From contig NZ_JAQSDL010000097.1 of NCBI RefSeq assembly GCF_029945895.1, forward strand, positions 69,377-133,376: a stretch of 64,000 nucleotides of DNA, in the 5' to 3' direction. Below, piece by piece: positions 35,994-44,772 of the stretch. The translations under genes were made by a program, and so were the position numbers. This stretch comes from Polaromonas sp. GTDB lineage: Bacteria > Pseudomonadota > Gammaproteobacteria > Burkholderiales > Burkholderiaceae_C. Numbering within the stretch: position 1 is the first letter of the stretch; every line of letters starts with the position of its first letter. The notes beneath the pieces are model-generated. The model made no database searches. It was not told the DNA's origin and saw only the letters and a list, made by a program, of their open reading frames with translations.

Positions 35994-37679
35994 ATGAAGC
36001 CCACCTCCCTGCTCGATCAATACGGCCCCCGCGAAGCGATGGAATATGACGTGGTGGTGGTGGGCGCCGGCCCCGGCGGTTTGGCCACGGCCATCCACCT
36101 CAAGCAGCTCGCGGCAGAAAAGGGCGAGGACGTCTCGGTGGTGCTGCTGGAAAAAGGCTCCGCGCCCGGTGCTCACATCCTCTCCGGCGCGGTCATGGAT
36201 CCGATCGCGCTGAACGAACTCTTCCCCAACTGGAAGGAGCTGGGCGCACCGCTGAACCAACCCGTCACCGGTGACGACGTGCTTTTCCTAAGCGAAACCG
36301 GTGCCAGGCGCACGCCCAACTTCCTGGTGCCCGACTGCTTCCACAACGAGGGCAACTACGTCATCAGCCTGGGCGCCCTGACCCAATGGCTGGGCGAGCA
36401 GGCTGAAGGCTTGGGCGTGGAAATCTTCCCCGGCTTCACAGCCGCCGAGGTGCTGTACAACGACAACGGTTCGGTCAAAGGTGTAGCCACCGGCAACCTT
36501 GGCATTGGCAAGGACGGCCAGCCGCACGACGGCTTCCAGCCCGGCATGGAGTTGCACGCCAAGTACACCATCTTTGCCGAAGGCGCGCGCGGCCACCTGG
36601 GCAAGCAGCTCATCGCAAAATACAAGCTCGACGAAGGCCGCGATCCGCAAAGCCATGCCATCGGCATCAAGGAACTGTGGGAGATCGACCCGGCCCGCGC
36701 CCAACCCGGCCGGGTGGTGCACACGGCCGGCTGGCCGATGGACAGCCAGACCTACGGCGGCGGCTTTCTCTACCACTTGGAAGGAAGCAAGGTCACGCTT
36801 GGCTTCGTCACCGGACTCGACTACAAAAACCCTTGGCTCAGCCCCTTTGAGGAAATGCAGCGCTGGAAGGCCCACCCGGCCATTCGCGCCCACATCGAAG
36901 GCGGCAAGCGCATCGGCTACGGCGCGCGCGCCATCACCGCCGGCGGCCTGCTCAGCCTGCCCAAGACCGTGTTCCCGGGCGGCGCGCTGATCGGCTGCGA
37001 TGCCGGCTACCTGAACGCCGCACGCATCAAGGGCAGCCACGCCGCCATCAAGAGCGGCATGCTGGCCGCCGAAGCCGCGTTTGAAGCCCTGGCCGCCGGA
37101 CGCAGCAGCGACGAACTCAGCGCCTACCCCGCTGCGTTCGAAAACAGCTGGCTGCACACCGAACTCGACCAGTCGCGCAACTTCAAGCAGTGGTTCAAGA
37201 AGGGCAGCCTCGTCGGCGCCCTGATGACCGGCATTGAACAGTGGCTGTTGCCCAGGCTCGGCATCAAGCGTCCGCCCTGGACGATTCACCGCACCCAGGC
37301 CGACCACGCCACCCTGCGCCCGGCCGCCGAGATGCCGCAGATCAGCTACCCCAAGCCCGACGGCAAGCTCACCTTCGACCGGCTCTCCAGCGTATTCGTC
37401 AGCAACACCAACCACGAAGAAAACCAGCCCGCGCACCTGACGCTCAAGGACGCCAGCGTGCCGGTGCAGATCAACCTGGCGAAATACGCCGGCCCCGAGA
37501 GCCGCTACTGCCCGGCCGGCGTCTACGAGTTCGTGAAGAACGACGACGGCTCGGACCGGCTGCAGATCAACGCCCAGAACTGCGTGCACTGCAAGACCTG
37601 CGACATCAAGGACCCGACGCAGAACATCGTCTGGGTCACGCCCGAAGGCGGCGGCGGGCCGAACTACGCGGGGATGTAG
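35994..37679 (+). CDS. Electron-transfer flavoprotein-ubiquinone oxidoreductase
   Basis: 561-residue membrane-associated ETF-QO. FAD motif VVVVGAGPGGLATAIHLKQ near residue 20, GAHILSGAVMDP, and the C-terminal 4Fe-4S domain with Cys in YCPAGVYEF and NCVHCKTCDIKDP. It takes electrons from reduced ETF, fed by the many acyl-CoA dehydrogenases here, and passes them to ubiquinone. No etfAB genes lie in the window. Start chosen at ATG 35994 (MKPTSLLDQYGP); the frame upstream overlaps the MaoC gene. Confidence 0.95.
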   Translation: MKPTSLLDQYGPREAMEYDVVVVGAGPGGLATAIHLKQLAAEKGEDVSVVLLEKGSAPGAHILSGAVMDPIALNELFPNWKELGAPLNQPVTGDDVLFLSETGARRTPNFLVPDCFHNEGNYVISLGALTQWLGEQAEGLGVEIFPGFTAAEVLYNDNGSVKGVATGNLGIGKDGQPHDGFQPGMELHAKYTIFAEGARGHLGKQLIAKYKLDEGRDPQSHAIGIKELWEIDPARAQPGRVVHTAGWPMDSQTYGGGFLYHLEGSKVTLGFVTGLDYKNPWLSPFEEMQRWKAHPAIRAHIEGGKRIGYGARAITAGGLLSLPKTVFPGGALIGCDAGYLNAARIKGSHAAIKSGMLAAEAAFEALAAGRSSDELSAYPAAFENSWLHTELDQSRNFKQWFKKGSLVGALMTGIEQWLLPRLGIKRPPWTIHRTQADHATLRPAAEMPQISYPKPDGKLTFDRLSSVFVSNTNHEENQPAHLTLKDASVPVQINLAKYAGPESRYCPAGVYEFVKNDDGSDRLQINAQNCVHCKTCDIKDPTQNIVWVTPEGGGGPNYAGM

Positions 37680-37786
37680 CCGAGAGACGCTGAATCACCG
37701 GCTCCCATTCGGAAGCGAGCCTGGGCAGAAGTTGCCGCTCGCACTCGCAACCGGAGTCGTCGGCACCGGCATAGGGATTTCCCGAG

Positions 37787-37827
37787 TTGACGCAAACCTA
37801 ACTATCGTTAGATTAATACCCTATAAA
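37787..37827 (+). promoter_or_regulatory. Promoter with operator-like repeat before second importer operon
   Basis: TTGACG (37787-37792) resembles a -35 box; CCTAACTATCGTTAGA (37797-37812) is the operator-like inverted repeat with one arm mismatch; AT-rich TTAATA (37813) or TATAAA (37822) may be the -10. The operator would sit between the promoter boxes, fitting repression. The 425-base gap 37680-38104 holds this promoter and a leader of about 280 bases; within it only a 25-codon ORF (37837-37914) stands out. Confidence 0.6.
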
Positions 37828-38104
37828 CAAGGCACGATGCATACCTCGCAGAACGGCAAGGCACAAGGCAGGCAAGCCGCCTACCCAACACGGCCAACAC
37901 GGGACAAACTTTGAGAAAATTCACTGCCCCCCCGACCGGTACCCTGGAAACCAGAGGCCATGGTCGCGCCCATGAATCCGGCCCATCCGAGCCGAAGGTC
38001 TGCACGACTGCGGCTGCCATCCTGGCGCACCCCTCCACTACGCTCGACCGGCAGACCCGTTCAATGGTTGAGCCCCTGCAGCACGGCGCAAGGAACGGCC
38101 TGTC

Positions 38105-38896
38105 ATGCTGAATCTCACCAATGTCCAGATCGTTTACGACAACACCATCGAGGCGGTGCGAGAGGCCTCATTGGCCGTCGGCAAAGGTCGCATCGTCGCC
38201 CTGCTCGGTTCCAACGGGGCCGGAAAATCAACCACGCTCAAAGGCATTTCGGGCGTGCTGTATCCGGAAGACGGTGAGATCAAGGGTGGCCAGATCACGT
38301 TTGAAAACCGCCAGCTGACCGGCCTGGCGCCGGACGAAATCGTGCGCGCCGGCGTGGTCATGGTGCCCGAGGGGCGCCGCCTGTTCGACCAGTTGACGGT
38401 CGAGGAAAACCTCGTGATGGGCGGCTACACGCGCAGTCTGACCGACGCCAGGCGCCAGATGGAGATGGTGTATGGGCTGTTCCCGCGTCTGGTGCAAAAA
38501 CGCAGCACGGTGTCGGGCTACCTGTCGGGCGGCGAACAGCAGATGGTGGCCATCGGCCGCGCGCTGATGTCGTCCCCGAAACTGCTGATGCTCGACGAGC
38601 CCACGCTCGGGCTGGCGCCACAGATCAGCGAAGAGATTTTCGAAATCATCACCCGCCTGTGCCGTCAAGAAGGCATGGGCATTCTCCTGGTGGAGCAGAA
38701 CGCGCAGATGGCGCTGGCCATTGCCGACTATGGCTACATCATGGAAAACGGCCGCGTGGTGCTCGACGGTGAGGCCGACAAGATGCTGCGCAACGACGAC
38801 GTGCGCGAGTTCTACCTCGGCTTCGGCGAAGGCGGATCGCGCAAGAACATGCGCGACGTGAAGCACTACAAGCGGCGCAAGCGCTGGCTGTCCTGA
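38105..38896 (+). CDS. HAAT ABC importer ATP-binding protein (LivF type)
   Basis: 263-residue ATPase, first gene of the second importer operon. Walker A GSNGAGKSTT near residue 38, VPEGRRLFDQLTVEENL, signature YLSGGEQQMVAIGRAL, Walker B LLMLDEPTLGLAP. Ends in the subgroup tail RDVKHYKRRKRWLS seen also in the LivF proteins at 30420 and 51934. Here the LivF gene precedes LivG by 11 bases, an order different from the first importer. Confidence 0.92.
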   Translation: MLNLTNVQIVYDNTIEAVREASLAVGKGRIVALLGSNGAGKSTTLKGISGVLYPEDGEIKGGQITFENRQLTGLAPDEIVRAGVVMVPEGRRLFDQLTVEENLVMGGYTRSLTDARRQMEMVYGLFPRLVQKRSTVSGYLSGGEQQMVAIGRALMSSPKLLMLDEPTLGLAPQISEEIFEIITRLCRQEGMGILLVEQNAQMALAIADYGYIMENGRVVLDGEADKMLRNDDVREFYLGFGEGGSRKNMRDVKHYKRRKRWLS

Positions 38897-38907
38897 GAGA
38901 AAAAAAC

Positions 38908-39690
38908 ATGAACGACACATTGTTAAGGGTCGAAACCCTGTCCAAGCGCTTCGGCGGCGTCGAAGCCGTTGCCGGTGTCAGTTTTCACGTCCGGCGCGGT
39001 GAAATCTATTCCCTGATCGGCCCCAACGGGGCCGGCAAGACGACCACCTTCAACATGATCAGCGGCGTCGTCAAGCCCAGCAGCGGCACCGTGCATTTCG
39101 ATGGCCGCGACATCACCGGCATGCCGGCGCACCGCCTGGCCGCCATCGGCATCGGTCGGACCTTCCAGAACCTGGCGGTGTTCAAACATGCCAGCGTGGT
39201 GGACAACCTGCTGGTCGGCCGCCACTGCCACATGGCCACCAACGTGCTGGATGCCTCGTGGTTCTTCGGACGGGCGCGGCGCGAAGAGCTCGAACACCGT
39301 CGCAAGGTGGAAGAGATCATCGACTTTCTCGAAATCGAGGAAATTCGCGACATGCCGGTGGGCACCCTGTCCTATGGCCTGCAAAAGCGGGTCGAGCTGG
39401 GGCGCGCACTGGCCACCGAGCCCAAGTTGCTGCTGCTGGACGAAATGGTATCAGGCATGAACAACGAGGAGACCGAAGACATTGCCCGCTTCGTGCTTGA
39501 CATCCGCGACGAACTCGGCATTTCGGTCCTCATGGTCGAGCATGACATGGGCATCGTGATGGACATCTCCGACCGCGTCTGCGTGCTCAACTTCGGCCGC
39601 AAGATCGGCGAGGGCACGCCGGCCGAGATATCGGCCAACCCGGCCGTGATCGACGCCTACCTGGGCAGCAAAACCAAGGAGGCCGCGTGA
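38908..39690 (+). CDS. HAAT ABC importer ATP-binding protein (LivG type)
   Basis: 260-residue ATPase. Walker A GPNGAGKTTT, TFQNLAVFKHASVVDN, ABC signature region LSYGLQKRVELGRAL, Walker B LLLLDEMVSGMNNEE with Met-Val after DE where LivG proteins usually have Pro-Met/Ala. The ligase gene begins inside its stop codon (GTGA overlap), so production is coupled. Confidence 0.92.
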   Translation: MNDTLLRVETLSKRFGGVEAVAGVSFHVRRGEIYSLIGPNGAGKTTTFNMISGVVKPSSGTVHFDGRDITGMPAHRLAAIGIGRTFQNLAVFKHASVVDNLLVGRHCHMATNVLDASWFFGRARREELEHRRKVEEIIDFLEIEEIRDMPVGTLSYGLQKRVELGRALATEPKLLLLDEMVSGMNNEETEDIARFVLDIRDELGISVLMVEHDMGIVMDISDRVCVLNFGRKIGEGTPAEISANPAVIDAYLGSKTKEAA

Positions 39691-41555
39691 TCGACAACCT
39701 GGGCGCCTCGCTGCGCGACGGCAACACCACCCTGCCCAAGCTGCTCAAGCATTGGGCTCAGAGCTTTCCGGATGCGCTCGCGTTTCGCGAGAAGGACTAC
39801 GGCATCTGGAACCGCATGAGCTGGCAGCACTATCTGGAGACCGCTCGCCGCTTCGCTCACGGCCTGAAGGCCCTCGGATTCGAAAAGGGGGACCGCCTGG
39901 CCATTGCCAGCGAGGACAGCCCCCACTGGATGTTCTCCGATCTGGCGACGCAGGCCATCGGTGGCATTGTGGTCGGCATCTACCCCACCAACCCGTGGCC
40001 GGAGCTGCAATACATCGTGCACCACTCGAACAGCAAGTTCGTGGTCTGCGGCGACCAGGAGCAGGTCGACAAGGTGCTCGACGCCATGGACAAGCACGCC
40101 ACCGGCCTGCCCGACCTGGTGAAGATCATCTGCGCCGACATGAAGGGGATGCGCGGCTACAAGCACGACCAGCTGATGTCGTTCGACGACGTGCTCGAGC
40201 TTGGCGACCAATACGCTGCGGCATCGGCCCAGCACGCGGGCACCTTTGATCGCGCCATCGAGGACACCCAGCCCGACGACACCTGCATGCTGGTCTATAC
40301 CTCGGGCACTACCGGCCCCCCTAAGGGGGCGATGCTCTCGCACCGCAACCTGATCGTCACCGTTGACAAGCTCAAAACCCATTTCAAACTGGACCGCCAA
40401 AACTACGAGGTGGTCTGCTACCTGCCGTTGTGCCACGTGGCCGAGCGTGCCTTCTCGACGGTCTTGCACCTGCTCACCGGCGGTGTGGTCAACTACGCCG
40501 AATCGATCGACACGGTGGCCGTCAATCTGCGCGAGATCGCACCCACGGTGTTTTTGGGTGTGCCGCGCATCTGGGAAAAGCTGCAGCAAGGCATTTTGAT
40601 CCGCATGCAGGACGCCTCGCGCTTTCAGCGCTGGGCTTTCAAGCATTGCCTCGATGCCGGGCGTCGTCTGTTCGAAAAGGTCGAGGCGCAAGGGGGCCAG
40701 CGCAGCCTGTCGGATCGCCTGCACTTCTTCGTGCTGTGGTTGCTGATGTTTCGCAATCTGCAGAAATTCATCGGCCTGGACCGCATGCAGTGCGGCTTCT
40801 GTGGCGGCGCCAGCGTCTCGCCCGAGGTACTGAAGTTCTTCCGTATTCTAGGCATTCCGGTGTACCAGGTCTACGGCATGACCGAGTCCGGCGGCGTGAT
40901 CTTCTTCCAGCATGAAAAAGCTGTCAAACTGGGCGCCACAGGCCTGCCCATCGACGGCCTGAACTGGAAGATCGCCGACGACGGCGAGCTCATCGTCAAG
41001 CACCCCGCCGTGTTCAAGGGCTATCTCCACGACGAGAGCGCCACCGCCAAAACCGTGATCGACGGCTGGCTGCACACGGGCGACATCGTGGCGCTGGCTG
41101 ACAACGGCGAGCTGATGATCGTCGACCGCAAGAAAGCCATCATCATCACCAGTGGCGGCAAGAACATCGCACCGTCCGAGATCGAAAACGCGCTCAAGGA
41201 CAGCCTGTATGTGCGCGAAGCCATCGTTCTGGGCGACGGGCGTCACTACCTGTCTGCATTGCTCCAGATCGACTTTGACACGGTGGGCAAGTGGGCACAG
41301 GAGCGCAAGCTGGCATACACCACCTACAAGAGCCTGGCCTTGCTGCCCGAGGTGCGCGAACTGATTGACGAGGACGTCAAGCGCGTGAACAAGCTGTTTG
41401 CCCGGGTCGAAAACATCCGCAAGTTCCTGATTCTGGAGAAGGAACTCGACCACGACGACGGCGAACTCACCGCCACCCAGAAGGTGCGCCGCAACGTCAT
41501 CGAAAAAACCTTCGCGAAAGAGATCGCGATCATCTACGGTGGAGGGGCGGGCTGA
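39687..41555 (+). CDS. Long-chain-type acyl-CoA ligase (AMP-forming)
   Basis: 622-residue FadD/FAA-type ligase. GTG start at 39687 overlaps the livG stop and has AAGGAGG upstream, a strong reason for this start. Phosphate loop VYTSGTTGPPKGAMLSH (about 203-219), QVYGMTES A5 motif, LHTGDIVALADNGELMI, C-terminal ATQKVRRNVI. It activates the acid imported by the surrounding transporter. The stop shares one base with the livH start. Its substrate probably differs from that of the ligase at 26493. Confidence 0.93.
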   Translation: MIDNLGASLRDGNTTLPKLLKHWAQSFPDALAFREKDYGIWNRMSWQHYLETARRFAHGLKALGFEKGDRLAIASEDSPHWMFSDLATQAIGGIVVGIYPTNPWPELQYIVHHSNSKFVVCGDQEQVDKVLDAMDKHATGLPDLVKIICADMKGMRGYKHDQLMSFDDVLELGDQYAAASAQHAGTFDRAIEDTQPDDTCMLVYTSGTTGPPKGAMLSHRNLIVTVDKLKTHFKLDRQNYEVVCYLPLCHVAERAFSTVLHLLTGGVVNYAESIDTVAVNLREIAPTVFLGVPRIWEKLQQGILIRMQDASRFQRWAFKHCLDAGRRLFEKVEAQGGQRSLSDRLHFFVLWLLMFRNLQKFIGLDRMQCGFCGGASVSPEVLKFFRILGIPVYQVYGMTESGGVIFFQHEKAVKLGATGLPIDGLNWKIADDGELIVKHPAVFKGYLHDESATAKTVIDGWLHTGDIVALADNGELMIVDRKKAIIITSGGKNIAPSEIENALKDSLYVREAIVLGDGRHYLSALLQIDFDTVGKWAQERKLAYTTYKSLALLPEVRELIDEDVKRVNKLFARVENIRKFLILEKELDHDDGELTATQKVRRNVIEKTFAKEIAIIYGGGAG

Positions 41556-42427
41556 TGGACTATTTTCTGCAACTGGTCATTTCCGGCATCGCCGTCGGCC
41601 TGGTCTACGGCTTCATCGGCATGGGCTTTGCCATGATCTACCGCGCCACCGGCGTGGTGAACTTCGCCCAGGGCGAGCTGATGATGCTGGTGTCCTACAT
41701 CGCCTTCACCCTGGCCGGCACCTTCCAATTTGGCTTCTGGCCCATGCTGGCAGCAACTGTCGCGGCCTCGGTGCTGATCGGCCTGCTGATCGAGGTCTTG
41801 CTGATCCGTCCGATGCTCGGTCAGCCGGTGTTTTCCACGGTGATGGTGACCATTGGCCTAGCCGTGATCCTGCGCTCGGTGGTGGTGCTGATCTGGGGCG
41901 CAGACCCCATGCCGCTCAATTCCGGCCTGCCAACGGAGGTCATCAAGATCGGCCCGGCCGGCCTGTACCCGGCGCAGCTGTATTCCGTTGGGCTGATGGC
42001 GGCCGTACTGCTCGGCCTGTGGACCTTCTTTCGCTATTCACGGGTCGGTATCGCCATGCGTGCCACCGCCAACGTGCAAACTGCAGCCCTGCTGATGGGC
42101 ATCAATGTCAAGCGCATCTTCGCTTTGTCCTGGGCCCTGTCGGCCGGTCTCGCCGCCATTGCCGGCGTGTTGATCGGCGTGATCTACGATGTCAACCCCG
42201 GCATGTGGACGACCGGTCTGCGCAGCTTTCCGGCGGTCATTTTGGGCGGGCTGGACTCGGTATTCGGTGCCGCACTCGGCGGCATCCTGATCGGGGTGGT
42301 CGAGAACCTGTCGGAAGGCTATATCGGCCGCGGCATGAAGGAGATCGCCGGTTTTGTTTTGATCCTCGTCGTCCTTATGGTCAGACCCTATGGCCTGTTC
42401 GGCAAACCTGATATCGAGCGTGTCTGA
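41555..42427 (+). CDS. HAAT ABC importer permease (LivH type)
   Basis: 290-residue inner-membrane permease with about eight hydrophobic segments. LivH features: ISGIAVGLVYGFIGMGFAMIY, NFAQGELMMLVSYIA, SRVGIAMRATANV and GGLDSVFGAALGGILIG. Starts one base into the ligase stop and shares one base with the livM-type gene, so the whole block is tightly coupled. Confidence 0.93.
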   Translation: MDYFLQLVISGIAVGLVYGFIGMGFAMIYRATGVVNFAQGELMMLVSYIAFTLAGTFQFGFWPMLAATVAASVLIGLLIEVLLIRPMLGQPVFSTVMVTIGLAVILRSVVVLIWGADPMPLNSGLPTEVIKIGPAGLYPAQLYSVGLMAAVLLGLWTFFRYSRVGIAMRATANVQTAALLMGINVKRIFALSWALSAGLAAIAGVLIGVIYDVNPGMWTTGLRSFPAVILGGLDSVFGAALGGILIGVVENLSEGYIGRGMKEIAGFVLILVVLMVRPYGLFGKPDIERV

Positions 42428-43473
42428 TGCGTAGCGGAAATTTCAAACAAAACTATCGTCAACTGCTGGCACTGACCGACTCGGTTCCTGTCATCGTCTG
42501 GTCGTGTCTGCTGGTGGCGCTGCTGGCGGCCGCGCCACTGCTGCTGTCCAAGTACTATGTCTCCGTCATTTTGCTGCTCCTGATCACAGCGGTGGGGGTG
42601 TTGGGCCTGAACCTGCTGACCGGGACCACCGGGCTGATCTCGCTCGGGCACTCGGGCTTTCTGGCGGTCGGCGCCTACACGGCCGGTATCGTGGCCGGCA
42701 AACTTGGCTGGCCGATGCTGGCGGCCATCTTCGCCGGCGGCGTGAGCGCTGCCGTCGCCGGGATCATCGTGGGCATACCGTCGCTGCGCCTCAAGGGCCT
42801 GTATCTCGCCATCACGACGATGGCGTTCGCCGTGATCATCAACCACCTGATCCTCAACGGCGGCAGTCTCACCGGCGGCTCGGAGGGCCTGACGGTGCCG
42901 CAGCCCTCCCTGTTCGGCCAGGCGCTGGGGGCCGAGCGTGGCTACTATTACGTGGTGCTGTCCTTTGTGGTGGTGTTCACCTTCATCACCCTGAACATCC
43001 TGCGCAGCCGCATTGGCCGGGCGTTCCTGGCGATTCGGGAGCACGACATCGCCGCCAAGGCCATGGGCGTCAACCTGGTGCGCTACAAGTTGCTGGCGTT
43101 CATGGTCAGCGCCTTCTACACCGGCATCGCCGGGGGCTTGCTGGCCTACTACACACGCTACCTGAACGTGGACAGCTTCAGCCTGCTGATATCGATCGAG
43201 GCGCTCTCCATGCTCATCGTGGGTGGCCTGGGTTCGGTGGCCGGAGCCTTGCTCGGCACGGCTTTCATCGTCCTGCTCAATGAGAGCCTGGGCTTCGTAT
43301 TCGGCATGATCGGCGCCAGCTTCGGCGGGTCGGGCTCCACTGCCGCCTATGAGATCAAAGGCGTCATTTATGGGCTCGCGATTGTGTTGTTCCTGCGTTT
43401 TGAGCCCGATGGCCTCATGGGGCGATGGCGCGACATCAAGCATTACTGGACCCACTGGCCCTTCCGTTTCTGA
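42427..43473 (+). CDS. HAAT ABC importer permease (LivM type)
   Basis: 348-residue inner-membrane permease. LivM features: LGLNLLTGTTGLISLGHSGF, LRLKGLYLAITTMAFAVIINH, RSRIGRAFLAIREHDIAAKAMG, GGLGSVAGALLGTAFI, and a C-terminal WRDIKHYWTHWPFRF. Partner of the LivH-type permease just upstream. Membrane location is clear from its hydrophobic profile. Confidence 0.93.
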   Translation: MRSGNFKQNYRQLLALTDSVPVIVWSCLLVALLAAAPLLLSKYYVSVILLLLITAVGVLGLNLLTGTTGLISLGHSGFLAVGAYTAGIVAGKLGWPMLAAIFAGGVSAAVAGIIVGIPSLRLKGLYLAITTMAFAVIINHLILNGGSLTGGSEGLTVPQPSLFGQALGAERGYYYVVLSFVVVFTFITLNILRSRIGRAFLAIREHDIAAKAMGVNLVRYKLLAFMVSAFYTGIAGGLLAYYTRYLNVDSFSLLISIEALSMLIVGGLGSVAGALLGTAFIVLLNESLGFVFGMIGASFGGSGSTAAYEIKGVIYGLAIVLFLRFEPDGLMGRWRDIKHYWTHWPFRF

Positions 43474-43514
43474 CCCCGCAGCACACGCGCTGCTTATTCC
43501 ACAGGAGACCTGAG

Positions 43515-44717
43515 ATGCGAACACTACAGAAGCTGACCCAGCGCCTTTGCCTCAGCGCACTCGCCACACTGACCTTCGGCAGCGCACAGGCGGCAGACCC
43601 CGGGGTCACGAACGACAAACTCGTGCTCGGTGCCGTGATGCCGCTCAGCGGCCCGCCCAGCATCATCGGCAAGGCAATTGCCACGACCTTGAAAGTCTGG
43701 GAACAAGACGTCAATGCGCGCGGCGGCATCGGCGGACGCAAGGTCGACATTCGCATCGAGGACGACGGCTATGTGCCGCAGCGCGCCGTCCAGGGCCTCA
43801 AAAAGCTGATTGATGTTGATCATATCTTTGGCTTGATCGGAGTCTCCGGCTCATCGCAGTTGCTGGCCATGCTGCCCATCATCGACGAGCAGAAGATCCC
43901 CGCGATCAACCACATCGCGGTCAACAGCGCCCACTTCAACCCACCGCACAAGACGCTGTTCAATATCGGTGCAACTTACTGCCAGGAGGTCTCTGCCAGC
44001 ATGAAGCATCTGGTGACATCCCAGAAGCTGCAGGGCTCCAAGTTCGGCCTGATATTTCAGGAGGATGATTATGGCGTCGATGTCAAGTGTGGCTACGACC
44101 AGGCCCTGAAAGAGCTCGGTTTGAAAAGCAGCATCGAAGTTGCCTACAAACGCGGGGCGAAGGATTTTTCCGCCGAGGTGTTGAGCGTGCAGCGCGCCGG
44201 CGCCACCTTTGTGCTGACCGGCGGCATCATCACCGAAACCGCCGCAATGCTCAAAGAGATCGCGAAGAACCAGATGCAAGTCGTGCGCCTGGCCGCTCAC
44301 CCTTCGCATCTGCCTGCGGTGCTGGCCCTGGCCGGCCCGGCAGCGGACGGCATGTACGTCGCCGAGTATGTGCCTCCAGTGACCGACACTGAAACCCAGG
44401 GCATCGGCAAACTCACAGCACTGACCTACAAATACTTTTCAGCCAATGAGGTCAAGGGCATGAACCGGTATTCATTGACCGCCTATGTGGGTGTCCAGTT
44501 GCTCGAATCAGCGCTCAACGCCTGTGCCAAAAACCTCACGCGTGCCTGCGTGGTCGAAAAGCTCGAACAGACCAAGAATTTCACTAGCGACGGCATCATG
44601 GCCCCCTTGACCTTCGGGCCCAATGTTCGACAGTCGGGCACCCGCCCCATTTTGCTGAAGGCGAATGCCAGCGCCGGGAAATTCGAGCGAGCCTCTGAAT
44701 TTCTGAGCGCCAAGTGA
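43515..44717 (+). CDS. HAAT importer substrate-binding protein (tandem copy 1)
   Basis: 400-residue periplasmic binding protein. ATG at 43515 (MRTLQKLTQR) after AGGAGA; Sec signal ending GSAQA-ADPGV near residue 26. Core: VMPLSGPPSIIGKAIATTLKVWEQDVNARGG and LIGVSGSSQLLAMLP. It is a tandem duplicate of the next gene, sharing the mature start ADPGVT and the WEQDVNARGGI segment. The two may feed one permease pair with different ligands. Confidence 0.92.
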   Translation: MRTLQKLTQRLCLSALATLTFGSAQAADPGVTNDKLVLGAVMPLSGPPSIIGKAIATTLKVWEQDVNARGGIGGRKVDIRIEDDGYVPQRAVQGLKKLIDVDHIFGLIGVSGSSQLLAMLPIIDEQKIPAINHIAVNSAHFNPPHKTLFNIGATYCQEVSASMKHLVTSQKLQGSKFGLIFQEDDYGVDVKCGYDQALKELGLKSSIEVAYKRGAKDFSAEVLSVQRAGATFVLTGGIITETAAMLKEIAKNQMQVVRLAAHPSHLPAVLALAGPAADGMYVAEYVPPVTDTETQGIGKLTALTYKYFSANEVKGMNRYSLTAYVGVQLLESALNACAKNLTRACVVEKLEQTKNFTSDGIMAPLTFGPNVRQSGTRPILLKANASAGKFERASEFLSAK

Positions 44718-44772
44718 TCCTGACGACGCGCCACTAGCCCCACCCCCATTTCTCAACCAGGAGTGCCTTTTC

